Positions 34,443 to 43,032 of a stretch of 64,000 nucleotides of DNA are shown here, in pieces. A program made the translations under genes and the position numbers. Positions within the stretch are counted from its first letter, which is position 1. Each line of letters starts with the position of its first letter. The notes beneath the pieces are model-generated. The model made no database searches. It worked only from the letters and a program-made list of their open reading frames with translations, and was not told the origin of the DNA. The stretch is from Citrifermentans bremense R1. Lineage in GTDB: Bacteria > Desulfobacterota > Desulfuromonadia > Geobacterales > Geobacteraceae. The stretch lies in NCBI RefSeq assembly GCF_000426865.1, contig NZ_KE384582.1, positions 62,001 through 126,000 of the forward strand, given 5' to 3'.

Positions 34443-35444
34443 ATGAAAAGAATCTTCTCTCTGGCACTGCTCTTTCTATGCCTGGCCGGCACCGCGCAGC
34501 TTGCGGCAGCGGAACAGGAACAACCCACCATTTACACCATCGTTCCCGGGGACACCCTTTGGGGACTCTCGCAGCGCTTCCTGAAAGACCCCTACTATTG
34601 GCCCAACCTCTGGGCCAACAATCAGGCCATCGGCAACCCCCATTTCATCTATCCCGGGCAGCGGCTGCGCATCTACAGCGACCGGATCGAGATCGAACCG
34701 GCGCCGGGTGCATCGAAGCAGGCGCCCGCGGCTGAGGCGGCGCGCGAAGAGGCCCCGCAGGCAGCGGTCTTCAATACCACGGGGAGCGAAGGGTTCCTGC
34801 TGGAGAACGGGGCAAACCCGGCGGGGTTGATCATCTCGCTGCATCAGAACCGGGAGATGGCGGGAACCGACGACATCGTCTACACCGACATCGGCCTCGA
34901 CCAGGGCGCCAGCGCCGGCGACCGCTTCTCAATCTTCAAGAAAATAGGGGCGGTGAGCCATCCTCTCACCAACGTCATCCTCGGCCAGCAGGTCATGCCG
35001 CTTGGCGAGCTGCAACTCTCCGAGGTGGAGGAAAAGGCTTCCAAGGCGATCATCACCAAGTCTTACCAGGAGATAAGCGCCGGTTCCTTCCTGCTTCCTT
35101 ACCGTGACCGGAAGGTGACGGTGCCGCTTAAGTCCTCGGACCGCGACCTTGTCGGCTACATCGTCCAGACCCAGACCGGGAACACTGCCATAGCTGTGAA
35201 CGACGTGGTCTTCCTGGACCTTGGGAAGGCGCAGGGCGCTCAACCCGGCAACATGCTCTACATCGTGCGAGACGTCACGCCGGACCAGCGTTACGCCAAC
35301 ACCCGCATCGAAAAACTTCCGGTCGAGGTGGTCGGCGCCCTCGTAGTGGTCTCCACCGGTCTCAACAGTTCCACAGCCGTCATCGTCAAGAGCGTCGACA
35401 CCGTGTACCGTGGCGACAGGGTGGAGATGCGAAAAAACAGGTAG
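34443..35444 (+). CDS. LysM-domain exported protein
   Basis: A 333-residue protein with a signal peptide (residues 1-23) and a LysM domain at about 30-80 (YTIVPGDTLWGLSQRF and NPHFIYPGQRLRIY) that binds peptidoglycan. The rest is a beta-rich region with no recognised motif, a common architecture in this lineage. The ATG at 34443 follows AAGGAGC and gives a proper signal peptide, so upstream in-frame starts are rejected. It begins a plus-strand cluster of LysM, dprA and topA; the 21-bp gap to dprA suggests co-transcription. Confidence 0.87.
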   Translation: MKRIFSLALLFLCLAGTAQLAAAEQEQPTIYTIVPGDTLWGLSQRFLKDPYYWPNLWANNQAIGNPHFIYPGQRLRIYSDRIEIEPAPGASKQAPAAEAAREEAPQAAVFNTTGSEGFLLENGANPAGLIISLHQNREMAGTDDIVYTDIGLDQGASAGDRFSIFKKIGAVSHPLTNVILGQQVMPLGELQLSEVEEKASKAIITKSYQEISAGSFLLPYRDRKVTVPLKSSDRDLVGYIVQTQTGNTAIAVNDVVFLDLGKAQGAQPGNMLYIVRDVTPDQRYANTRIEKLPVEVVGALVVVSTGLNSSTAVIVKSVDTVYRGDRVEMRKNR

Positions 35445-35465
35445 CTGGCCAAAGGGGGTAACCCC

Positions 35466-36545
35466 ATGGATCACTACTACTGGTTCGCGCTCAAGTCGGC
35501 GCCGCTGGTGGGAAACGTCACCTTCCTGCGGCTTTTGTCCCGCTTCGGGACGCCGGAGCGCGCGCTCAAGGCTTCCCTCCAGGAGCTCTCGGAAGTCAGG
35601 GGAGTGAGCCCGCAGGCCGCGGCCTCCATCGCCGGACACGACTATGCTTACCAGGCGTCGAGCGAATGCGAGAAGGTGCGGGCCTTGGGCGTCGACGTCA
35701 TCGATATCCTGTCCGATCGCTACCCTCGCCTTTTGATGGAGATCCCGGACCCGCCCCCGTATTTTTATCTCAAGGGGACGCTTTCCGGCAGCGAAACCGC
35801 AGTCGCCATGGTGGGTTCCAGGCGGGCTTCGCAGTACGGCCTCTGCACCGCGACGAGACTTGCGCGCGACCTGGCGCTGCAGGGAGTCACCGTCGTTTCA
35901 GGGATGGCGCGCGGCATAGACACGGCGGCGCACTGGGGAGCGCTCAAGGCAGGCGGCCGCAGCGTCGCCGTACTTGGTTGCGGCATCGACCTCGTCTACC
36001 CGCCGGAGAACGGGGCGCTCTACCAGGCTCTCGCCGAGAGCGGGGCACTCATCAGCGAGTTCCCCATGGGAACCCCGCCCCTGGCTGAGAACTTCCCCCG
36101 CCGCAACCGGATCATCAGCGCGCTGTCGCGCGGCGTGCTGGTAGTGGAGGCGGGGGAGGCGAGCGGTTCGCTGATCACGGCGCATTGCGCGCTGGAGCAG
36201 GGGCGCGAGGTCTTCGCCGTTCCCGGCAACGTCTCGGTGAGCGGCAGCAGGGGCGTTAACGGCCTGATCAAGGAAGGGGCCAAGCTCGTGGAGCGCGTGG
36301 AGGATATCCTGGAGGAGCTCGGCCTGGAGCCGCAGGCGAACCTTCCCCTCCCGAAGCCCTCAAGCTTCGAGCTCAACCCGCAGGAGGCTGAGCTTTACGC
36401 CCTCATTTGCCAGGGGGCGCTGCAGATCGACGACATCATCGTGCAGAGCGCGTTGACAGCAAGCGAGGTTTCCGCTACTTTACTTCGCTTGGAAATGAAG
36501 GGAGCCATAGTCCAACTCCCGGGCAAGCGCTTCGCAGTTGCGTGA
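35466..36545 (+). CDS. dprA: DNA-processing protein DprA/Smf
   Basis: A 359-residue protein with an N-terminal helix-hairpin-helix-like region, the Rossmann-like DprA core (VGSRRASQYG, VSGMARGIDTAAHWGAL, GCGIDLVYPPEN, FPRRNRIISALSRGVLVVEA), and a C-terminal winged-helix-like domain of about 60 residues. DprA loads RecA onto incoming single-stranded DNA in transformation and is widespread even in species not known to be competent. It lies between LysM and topA, the usual dprA-topA order of many bacteria. Confidence 0.95.
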   Translation: MDHYYWFALKSAPLVGNVTFLRLLSRFGTPERALKASLQELSEVRGVSPQAAASIAGHDYAYQASSECEKVRALGVDVIDILSDRYPRLLMEIPDPPPYFYLKGTLSGSETAVAMVGSRRASQYGLCTATRLARDLALQGVTVVSGMARGIDTAAHWGALKAGGRSVAVLGCGIDLVYPPENGALYQALAESGALISEFPMGTPPLAENFPRRNRIISALSRGVLVVEAGEASGSLITAHCALEQGREVFAVPGNVSVSGSRGVNGLIKEGAKLVERVEDILEELGLEPQANLPLPKPSSFELNPQEAELYALICQGALQIDDIIVQSALTASEVSATLLRLEMKGAIVQLPGKRFAVA

Positions 36546-36587
36546 GGCGTTGCCCCCAAAGGCGTAAAATCCATACTAGGTGGACAC

Positions 36588-38927
36588 ATGTCTCAGAATC
36601 TCGTCATCGTTGAGTCTCCCGCCAAGGCGAAGACCATAGAAAAATTCCTCGGTCACGACTACAAGGTCCTGGCCTCGTTCGGTCACGTGCGCGCCCTCCC
36701 CAGCAAGCAGGGGTCGGTGGACACGGAGCACGACTTCGAGCCGAAGTACGCCGTCCTCCCCGAGAGCAAAAAGCACATCGACGCCATCAAGAAGGAGATG
36801 AAGGGGATCTCCTCGCTCCTGCTGGCGACAGACCCCGACCGCGAAGGGGAGGCGATCTCCTGGCACCTTTTGGCCGCGCTCGGCCTGGACGGGAAGAAGA
36901 AGCTCCCGTTCGAGATCAAGCGGGTGGTCTTCCACGAGATCACCAAGGACGCCATCGTGCATGCGGTGGAGAACCCCCGCGACATCGCCCTGGACCTGGT
37001 CGACGCCCAGCAGGCACGCTCCATCCTCGATTACCTGGTCGGCTTCACCCTCTCCCCGTTTCTTTGGAAGAAGATCCGCTACGGCCTTTCCGCGGGGCGC
37101 GTGCAGTCCGTCGCCCTGAGGCTCATCTGCGAGCGCGAGAAGGAGATCCAGGCCTTCAAGGAGCAGGAATACTGGACCATCGCCGCGAAGCTTGAGACCG
37201 CCAAGAAGCAGGGGCTCACTGCGACGCTGGTGGAGGCCGAAGGGAAGAAGCTCGGCAAGTTCGACATCCCGGACCAGGAAACCGCCTTCCGGCACTTCGC
37301 CAAGCTCGGGGGGAAGGAATTCCCGCCGCAGGAAGGGGACGAGAAGGGAACGCCGCTGGTGGTCGATAAACCCGCGCACCCCGAGTACCGGGTCGACAAG
37401 GTCACCAAGAGCGAGAGAAAGCGCCAGCCTTCTCCCCCTTTCACCACCTCCACCTTGCAGCAGGAGGCGGCGCGCAAATTGGGCTTCTCCGCCAAGAAGA
37501 CCATGTCCACGGCGCAAAAACTCTACGAGGGTATCGACGTCGGCGAAGGGGCCGTCGGCCTCATCACCTACATGCGTACCGACTCCGTCGCCCTTTCCAA
37601 CGTGGCGCTGGAAGAGGCGAAGTCGGTGATCACCTCGCTCTACGGCAAGGAATACGCGCTGGAGAAGCCGCGCTTCTTCAAGAACAAGTCCAAAAACGCC
37701 CAGGAAGCGCACGAGGCGGTCCGCCCGACCTACATCGCCAAGACCCCGGTCGAGCTGAAGAAGTTCCTGAGCTCCGACCAGTTCAAGCTCTACGACCTGA
37801 TCTGGAAGAGGACCGTAGCCTGCCAGATGGCCGAGGCGCTCCTGGACCAGACCTCGGTGGATATCGGCGCGGGCGCAGGGTTCCGCTTCCGGGTCGCCGG
37901 CACCGTGATCCGCTTCGCCGGCTTCATGAAGCTCTACATCGAGGGGGTCGACGACGAGGCGGAGGACAAGGAGAAGGAAGGCCTGCTCCCGCCGCTGGCC
38001 GAAGGGGACATCCTCAAGCTACAGCAGCTCCTCCCCGAGCGGCACTTCACCCAGCCCCCGCCGCGCTACACCGAGGCGAGCCTGGTGAAGACCCTGGAGG
38101 AATACGGCATCGGGCGCCCGTCCACCTACGCCTCCATCATGAACACCCTTACCGAGAGGAAGTACGCGCGCCTCGACAAGAAGCGCTTCTTCCCCGAGGA
38201 CGTGGGGATGGTGGTCTCCGACCTTTTGACCAACCACTTCACCCAGTACGTCGACTACAACTTCACCGCGAACCTGGAGGAAGAGCTCGACATGGTCTCG
38301 CGCGGCGAGAAGCAGTGGCGCCCGCTGCTGCACGAGTTCTGGGGTCCCTTCATCAACCTTTTGAAGTTGAAGGAAGGGGAGGTGAACAAGTCCGACCTCA
38401 CCACCGAGGCGACCGACGAGGTCTGCCCCGAGTGCGGCAAGCCCCTGGTGGTTAAGCTCGGCAAGTTCGGCAAGTTCTACGCCTGCACCGGCTATCCCGA
38501 ATGCCGTTACATCCGTCCCCTGGACAAGGAGACGGGCGAGGTGGTCGAGCCCGTGGTTTCCGAGGAAGTCTGCGACAAGTGCGGCAGCCACATGCTGATC
38601 AAGGACGGGCGTTTCGGCAAGTACCTGGCCTGCTCCGCCTACCCCAACTGCAAGAACATCCAGCCGCTGGTGAAGCCCAAGGGGACCGGGATCACCTGCG
38701 CCGAATGCGGCAAGGGGGAGCTGATCGAGAAGAAGTCCCGTTTCGGCAAGCTCTTCTACTCCTGCAACCGCTATCCCGAGTGCAAGTTCGCCCTGTGGGA
38801 TCTCCCGGTGCAGCAGCCCTGCCCGAAGTGCGGCTTCCCGCTCCTGATCAAGAAGGTCTACAAGCGCGAGGGCGAGTTCCTCAAGTGCCCGAAGGAAGGG
38901 TGCGACTACAAGAGCAACCAGTCTTAG
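36588..38927 (+). CDS. topA: DNA topoisomerase I
   Basis: A 779-residue type IA topoisomerase relaxing negative supercoils. The Toprim domain begins NLVIVESPAKAKTIEKFLG and has the acidic TDPDREGEAI. The active-site tyrosine is Tyr328 in YMRTDS. The C-terminus has four zinc-ribbon units in tandem, starting near residue 604 (CPECGK, CDKCGS, CAECGK, CPKCGF), each with a second Cys pair. Four is within the range for delta-proteobacterial TopA. It is 42 bp after dprA and ends before a terminator. Confidence 0.97.
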   Translation: MSQNLVIVESPAKAKTIEKFLGHDYKVLASFGHVRALPSKQGSVDTEHDFEPKYAVLPESKKHIDAIKKEMKGISSLLLATDPDREGEAISWHLLAALGLDGKKKLPFEIKRVVFHEITKDAIVHAVENPRDIALDLVDAQQARSILDYLVGFTLSPFLWKKIRYGLSAGRVQSVALRLICEREKEIQAFKEQEYWTIAAKLETAKKQGLTATLVEAEGKKLGKFDIPDQETAFRHFAKLGGKEFPPQEGDEKGTPLVVDKPAHPEYRVDKVTKSERKRQPSPPFTTSTLQQEAARKLGFSAKKTMSTAQKLYEGIDVGEGAVGLITYMRTDSVALSNVALEEAKSVITSLYGKEYALEKPRFFKNKSKNAQEAHEAVRPTYIAKTPVELKKFLSSDQFKLYDLIWKRTVACQMAEALLDQTSVDIGAGAGFRFRVAGTVIRFAGFMKLYIEGVDDEAEDKEKEGLLPPLAEGDILKLQQLLPERHFTQPPPRYTEASLVKTLEEYGIGRPSTYASIMNTLTERKYARLDKKRFFPEDVGMVVSDLLTNHFTQYVDYNFTANLEEELDMVSRGEKQWRPLLHEFWGPFINLLKLKEGEVNKSDLTTEATDEVCPECGKPLVVKLGKFGKFYACTGYPECRYIRPLDKETGEVVEPVVSEEVCDKCGSHMLIKDGRFGKYLACSAYPNCKNIQPLVKPKGTGITCAECGKGELIEKKSRFGKLFYSCNRYPECKFALWDLPVQQPCPKCGFPLLIKKVYKREGEFLKCPKEGCDYKSNQS

Positions 38928-38962
38928 AGCGGGCTGGGCAGGTTTATAGGTGCTACCATGAT

Positions 38963-38990
38963 GCGGGGTCTTAGGACCCCGCTTTCATTT
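38963..38990 (+). terminator. Terminator after topA
   Basis: GCGGGGTC and GACCCCGC (38963-38970, 38975-38982) form a stem with TTAG loop, followed by TTTCATTT. Confidence 0.85.
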
Positions 38991-38992
38991 AC

Positions 38993-39087
38993 AGGCCGCA
39001 AAGGCGACAACAGCGCGAAGAGGGGCCGATAGTGCTTTTCTTTGCGGTGGTTTCCCCTTTGCGTCTTTGCGGCTTTGCGTGAGCAGT
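38993..39087. repeat. Inverted repeat of GGCCGCAAAGGCG / CTTTGCGTCTTTGCGG type
   Basis: GGCCGCAAAGGCG at the left is complementary to the right-hand stretch with three TTTGCG words (39057-39083). It occupies the topA-trmFO gap almost up to the trmFO ribosome site. Confidence 0.75.
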
Positions 39088-39103
39088 TTTTTCAGGAGAA
39101 ACG

Positions 39104-40411
39104 ATGACGCAGGAAATAACGGTAATAGGCGGAGGTCTCGCCGGTTGCGAGGCCGCCTGGCAGGCGGCCAAGCGCGGCGTGAAGGTGCGCCTTTTCGAGA
39201 TGAAGCCAAACTGCTACAGCGAGGCGCACCACCTTCCAGGGCTGAGCGAGCTGGTCTGCTCCAACTCGCTGCGCGGGGACTCCCTGGAGAACGCGGTAGG
39301 TCTTCTGAAGGAAGAGCTGCGCCGCTTGCAGTCGCTCTTCATGGAGGGGGCCGAGGCGACCAAGGTCCCCGCAGGGGGGGCGCTCGCCGTCGACCGCGAC
39401 CTCTTCTCGCAGTACATCACCTCCCGCATCGAGGGTCACCCGCTCATCGAGGTGGTCCGGGAAGAGGTGACGCGCATCCCGGAAGAGGGGATCGTGGTGC
39501 TCGCCTCCGGCCCCTTGACCTCCGGCCTCCTGGCCGAAGAGATTGGGCGCCTCGCGGGGAGCTACCTCTATTTTTACGACGCCATCGCCCCCATCGTCGC
39601 GGCCGATTCCATCGACTACGACAAGGCCTTCCGCGCCTCGCGCTACGGCAAAGGCGACGGCGACGACTATCTCAACTGCCCCATGGACGAGGAGCAGTAC
39701 CAGGCCTTCGTGCGCGAGATCGTCGCTGCCGAGAAAGTGGAGCCGAAGAGCTTCGAGAAGGTGGTCCATTTCGAGGGGTGCATGCCTATCGAGGAGATGG
39801 CGAGCCGTGGGCCGGAGACGCTCCGCTTCGGTCCGATGAAGCCTGTGGGGCTCGTCGATCCCAGGGTGGGGGTGGAGCCGCACGCGGTGATCCAGCTGCG
39901 CCAGGAAAACCGCGAGGCGACCATGTACAACCTGGTCGGCTTCCAGACGAAGCTCACCTGGCCCGAGCAAAAGCGGATCTTCCGGATGATCCCGGGGCTA
40001 GAGAACGCTCAGTTCTTGAGGCTCGGCTCCATGCACAGGAACACCTTCATCAATGCGCCGGAACTGCTTATGGCAACTTGCCAGCTGAAGAGCGACCAAA
40101 GGATCTTCTTCGCCGGCCAGATCACCGGAGTAGAGGGGTACGTGGAGTCCGCCTCCAGCGGCTTCGTGGCCGGCGTCAACGCGGCAAGGCTCGCCCAGGG
40201 GGAGGGACTGGTAGTCCCCCCGGCGGAAACCGCTATCGGCGCGCTGGCGCGGCACATCACCAACACCGAGGCCGCGCACTTCCAGCCCATGAACGTCAAC
40301 TACGGCCTTTTCCCCTCCCTTCCCGGGCGGGTCAAGAAGAAAGAAAAACGCGGGCTTTTGGCGCAGCGGGGCCTGGAAGCGTTGGAAAAGTGGCTCCCGG
40401 AGTTGTCCTGA
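39104..40411 (+). CDS. trmFO: Folate-dependent tRNA (uracil-54-C5) methyltransferase TrmFO
   Basis: A 435-residue FAD protein making ribothymidine at position 54 of tRNA from methylenetetrahydrofolate. It opens with the dinucleotide fold [16 protein letters not shown] and has [25 protein letters not shown] with the catalytic-type Cys, [16 protein letters not shown] [15 protein letters not shown], and [18 protein letters not shown]. Length is typical (about 435-445). TTTCAGGAGAA precedes the ATG. The gene pairs with topA in many Firmicutes and delta-proteobacteria, as here. Confidence 0.96.
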   Translation: MTQEITVIGGGLAGCEAAWQAAKRGVKVRLFEMKPNCYSEAHHLPGLSELVCSNSLRGDSLENAVGLLKEELRRLQSLFMEGAEATKVPAGGALAVDRDLFSQYITSRIEGHPLIEVVREEVTRIPEEGIVVLASGPLTSGLLAEEIGRLAGSYLYFYDAIAPIVAADSIDYDKAFRASRYGKGDGDDYLNCPMDEEQYQAFVREIVAAEKVEPKSFEKVVHFEGCMPIEEMASRGPETLRFGPMKPVGLVDPRVGVEPHAVIQLRQENREATMYNLVGFQTKLTWPEQKRIFRMIPGLENAQFLRLGSMHRNTFINAPELLMATCQLKSDQRIFFAGQITGVEGYVESASSGFVAGVNAARLAQGEGLVVPPAETAIGALARHITNTEAAHFQPMNVNYGLFPSLPGRVKKKEKRGLLAQRGLEALEKWLPELS

Positions 40412-40450
40412 TCGTTCACCTCGGCAAGCCCTTTCGGGCGGGAGGTAGGC

Positions 40451-40669
40451 ATGCAAGGAGACAAGGAGAAGACACAGCAGGAGATCAGCGTCATTGGGCG
40501 CCTTATCTCACTTGAGGCGTTCGCCTTTGTCATGGCCCTAGCCTCCCTCGTCTACGGGGCGTGGGAGGGTAGCTACTGGAATATCGCCTTGGGGATGGTC
40601 ATCCTGGTGGCTACCTCGCTCTTCGTCCTGATGTGCCGCAAATGCAGCGGCAGGGACAAGGCGAAATAA
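40451..40669 (+). CDS. Small two-helix membrane protein
   Basis: A 72-residue protein with two predicted membrane helices (about LEAFAFVMALASLVYGAW and NIALGMVILVATSLFVLM) and a short basic Cys-containing tail (CRKCSGRDKAK). It sits 39 bp after trmFO and 10 bp before maf, so it is probably co-transcribed. No function is recognised. Confidence 0.7.
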   Translation: MQGDKEKTQQEISVIGRLISLEAFAFVMALASLVYGAWEGSYWNIALGMVILVATSLFVLMCRKCSGRDKAK

Positions 40670-40679
40670 GGAGAAAAGA

Positions 40680-41261
40680 ATGAAGAACAGCAGCATCGTA
40701 CTCGCCTCGGCGTCGCCCAGGCGGAGCGAGCTTTTGGAGTCGGCGGGGATCCAGTTCCGGGTGGTCCCGGCGGACATAAACGAGGAGCCCTTCCCCGGGG
40801 AGGAGCCGGTCGATCACGTGCAAAGGCTCGCTGAAGGAAAGGCCCGCGCCGCGGCGGAACTTGCCGAAGGGAGGTTCTTCCTCGGCGCCGACACCATCGT
40901 TCTTTGCGACGGCGAGATCATGGGGAAACCCAAGGACGCCGCCGATGCTAAGCGCATGCTGAAAAAGCTCTCCGGCGTGCCGCACGAGGTGGTCACCGGT
41001 TTCGCCATCTACGACCGGGAGCGCAAGGGGGCGGTGGTAGAGGCCATCAGGACCAAGGTGTTTTTCAAAAAGCTGCGCGACGAGGAGATCCTGGACTACA
41101 TTGCCACCGGCTGCCCCTTCGACAAGGCCGGCGCCTACGCCATCCAGGGGGGCGCCGCGCACATGGTGCAGAAGATAGAGGGCTCTTACACCAACGTGGT
41201 CGGCCTGCCGCTTTGCGAGGTGGTGGACGCGCTGAGGGTGATAGGGGCCCTGGGGAACTAG
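40680..41261 (+). CDS. Maf-family nucleoside triphosphate pyrophosphatase
   Basis: A 193-residue Maf protein with the phosphate-binding loop LASASPRRSELLE, the acidic FFLGADTIVLCDGEIMGKP and a DKAGAYAIQGGAA segment. Maf enzymes hydrolyse non-canonical or canonical nucleotides (dTTP/UTP or m7GTP) to monophosphates in the cytoplasm. The motif pattern QGGAA is typical of the dTTP/UTP group but this was not tested. AAGGAG lies just before ATG. yggS follows after 9 bp. Confidence 0.93.
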   Translation: MKNSSIVLASASPRRSELLESAGIQFRVVPADINEEPFPGEEPVDHVQRLAEGKARAAAELAEGRFFLGADTIVLCDGEIMGKPKDAADAKRMLKKLSGVPHEVVTGFAIYDRERKGAVVEAIRTKVFFKKLRDEEILDYIATGCPFDKAGAYAIQGGAAHMVQKIEGSYTNVVGLPLCEVVDALRVIGALGN

Positions 41262-41270
41262 GGAGGGTGC

Positions 41271-41963
41271 ATGTCGGTAGCTGAGAACCTGGGGAAAATC
41301 AGGGAGCGAATCAGGCAGGCGGCGCTCAGGGCCGGGAGGGAACCGGATGCGGTCCGGCTGGTCGCGGTCTCCAAGACCAAGCCTGCCGCGGCGATCGAGG
41401 AAGCTTTCGCCTGCGGGCAGCAGATCTTCGGCGAGAACTACGTGCAGGAGCTGGTGGGGAAAAAGGGCGAGCTGCCGCCGGAGATCTCCTGGCACTTCAT
41501 CGGCAACCTGCAGAGCAACAAGGTGCGCCAGATAGCGGGGATGGTCGACCTGATCCACTCGGTGGACCGCCTGTCGCTCGCCGCCGAAATCGACCGCCAG
41601 TGGGGGGCCTTGGGAAAGGTCTGCGAGGTGCTGATCCAGGTCAACATCTCCCAAGAGGAGACCAAGGGGGGGACCAGCAGCGATGAGCTGTTCCAACTGG
41701 TGCGCGACGTGGCCAAGCTCCCCAGCCTGCGCGTCGTGGGGCTCATGACCATGCCCCCATTCTTCGACGACCCCGAGGGAGCGCGCCCCTATTTCCGGGA
41801 ACTAAGAGAGCTGGCCCGGAAGCTGGAGGCTGCCGCCATACCTGGCGTCTCGATGCTTGAACTGTCGATGGGAATGTCGGGCGATTTCGAGGCCGCCATA
41901 GAAGAGGGGGCGACTCTGGTGCGCGTAGGCTCGGCGCTGTTCGGGGAGAGGGAATACCGCTAG
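41271..41963 (+). CDS. YggS-family pyridoxal-phosphate homeostasis protein
   Basis: A 230-residue single-domain PLP-binding TIM-barrel protein. The PLP lysine is in RLVAVSKTKPA (Lys about 38), followed by FGENYVQE, WHFIGNLQSNK, and the C-terminal LSMGMSGDFEAAIEEGATLVRVGSALFG. It has no known catalytic reaction and controls free PLP and amino-acid pools. GGGAGGG precedes the ATG, and it is last of the trmFO-maf-yggS group. Its stop runs into the direct repeat that follows. Confidence 0.94.
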   Translation: MSVAENLGKIRERIRQAALRAGREPDAVRLVAVSKTKPAAAIEEAFACGQQIFGENYVQELVGKKGELPPEISWHFIGNLQSNKVRQIAGMVDLIHSVDRLSLAAEIDRQWGALGKVCEVLIQVNISQEETKGGTSSDELFQLVRDVAKLPSLRVVGLMTMPPFFDDPEGARPYFRELRELARKLEAAAIPGVSMLELSMGMSGDFEAAIEEGATLVRVGSALFGEREYR

Positions 41964-42031
41964 GGGACTGGCTCCGCCAGGTGCCCTCCCCCTGCCCACA
42001 GGGGACTGGCTCCGCCAGGTGCCTGTCCCCC
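41963..42031. repeat. Direct repeat GGGGACTGGCTCCGCCAGGTGCC, two copies
   Basis: Two copies of a 22-23-bp unit start at 41963 and 42001. The unit contains its own small hairpin (TGGCTCCGCCA), and the second copy ends in TGTCCCCC, which pairs back with GGGGAC. It lies between yggS and the small membrane protein gene and is related in wording to the GGGGACAGGCTAC repeats. Confidence 0.75.
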
Positions 42032-42063
42032 TTGCCCCTCTGCCCAAAAAAGGAGGTTCTGTT

Positions 42064-42294
42064 TTGCAGCAGGAAAAGAAGGTTTCCAAACTCAGGCGCC
42101 CCTTCGTCATCGGGGGCGCGGCCATAGGCGTCATCCTCTGCGGATGGTACCTCTTCAACAACTTCGGCAGGGTGACGACGGTTCCCGATCCCATCTGGAC
42201 CCGTTTCGTCAATCTCGCCGTCATCATGTTCCTTTGCATCTACCTGGCGAACCTGTTGAGGGTTGCGGTGGAGCTCTTCCTCAGGCGGCGCTAG
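42064..42294 (+). CDS. Small membrane protein, two helices
   Basis: A 76-residue protein beginning at TTG 42064, chosen because AAAGGAGG is well placed; an upstream in-frame start would fall inside the repeat. It has two hydrophobic segments (FVIGGAAIGVILCGWYLF and LAVIMFLCIYLANLL) joined by a polar loop, and an Arg-rich C-terminus. No family is recognised. It converges with the next minus-strand gene. Confidence 0.65.
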   Translation: MQQEKKVSKLRRPFVIGGAAIGVILCGWYLFNNFGRVTTVPDPIWTRFVNLAVIMFLCIYLANLLRVAVELFLRRR

Positions 42295-42309
42295 GCCTAA
42301 GTGCTACCA

Positions 42310-42687
42310 CTAGTTCTCTTCGCGTACCTCTACCCGGATCGGTACCGTCTGCAGGAAGGTCGCTATCTTTTGGGCCACCAGCGATTCCAAAACGGCGAAC
42401 GTCATCGAGATGACCGCATACGCCCCCAGCGCGACTGCCATCGAGGCGGGGACCTCCAGGTCGTGCTGGGACGTCTTCACCATCCAGATCATGGCCACAG
42501 CGGCTGCGCCGCAACTGAAGTGACGCTTGACCCAATCGTTTTGCTCGGCCAGCAACGCATGCAGTTCCTCGATCTCTCCCTCAAGGCAGCGCTCCTCAGC
42601 CATGAGCCATGACAGGTAAATCCTTGGCGCCATAACAGCAGTCATGGTCAAGGTGACGGTAGCCATCATCGCGGTGAACATGTTCAT
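42310..42687 (-). CDS. Hypothetical membrane protein
   Basis: A 125-residue protein with a hydrophobic N-terminus (MATVTLTMTAVMAP), an acidic coiled stretch (EERCLEGEIEELHALLAEQND), and two further hydrophobic helices (AAAVAMIWMV and VALGAYAVISMTFAVLE). No catalytic motif is visible. It is a single minus-strand gene between the small membrane protein and the ABC-F gene. Confidence 0.6.
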   Translation of the reverse strand: MNMFTAMMATVTLTMTAVMAPRIYLSWLMAEERCLEGEIEELHALLAEQNDWVKRHFSCGAAAVAMIWMVKTSQHDLEVPASMAVALGAYAVISMTFAVLESLVAQKIATFLQTVPIRVEVREEN

Positions 42688-43032
42688 GCATTACCCCCTG
42701 GTTTCGTGTTTACGCTGCCTTGTCCTTATGTAGCAGGAAGGGAGCCGAAACCCTTGTGGCACCGCATTTTTTCTCATTAATGATCTGGCCTCTCCTGTAA
42801 TCATTAAAGATTATCTTCGGAACATCCCGTCCGCTTCGCATCTCCCTCCGCTTGAACTTCATACAGGCTGTGCGTCTTTTGAACACCTGCTGTGCGATCT
42901 TTACGCCAAAAGACGAAATCGTTGCACCCCTTCGTTACCCGCCCCAATCGCTCCCTTGATAAAAATTAAGTTGTCACTGGCACACTCTTCATGCTAACGC
43001 TGGCCAGTTAAGATCAAACTCCAGGAGCATTC
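42688..43032. promoter_or_regulatory. 345-bp divergent intergenic region with an inverted repeat
   Basis: No coding sequence is seen. The 8-bp arms TTAATGAT (42777-42784) and ATCATTAA (42800-42807), 15 bp apart, could be an operator or part of a promoter. AT-rich stretches on both sides suit the promoters of the divergent genes. Confidence 0.45.
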
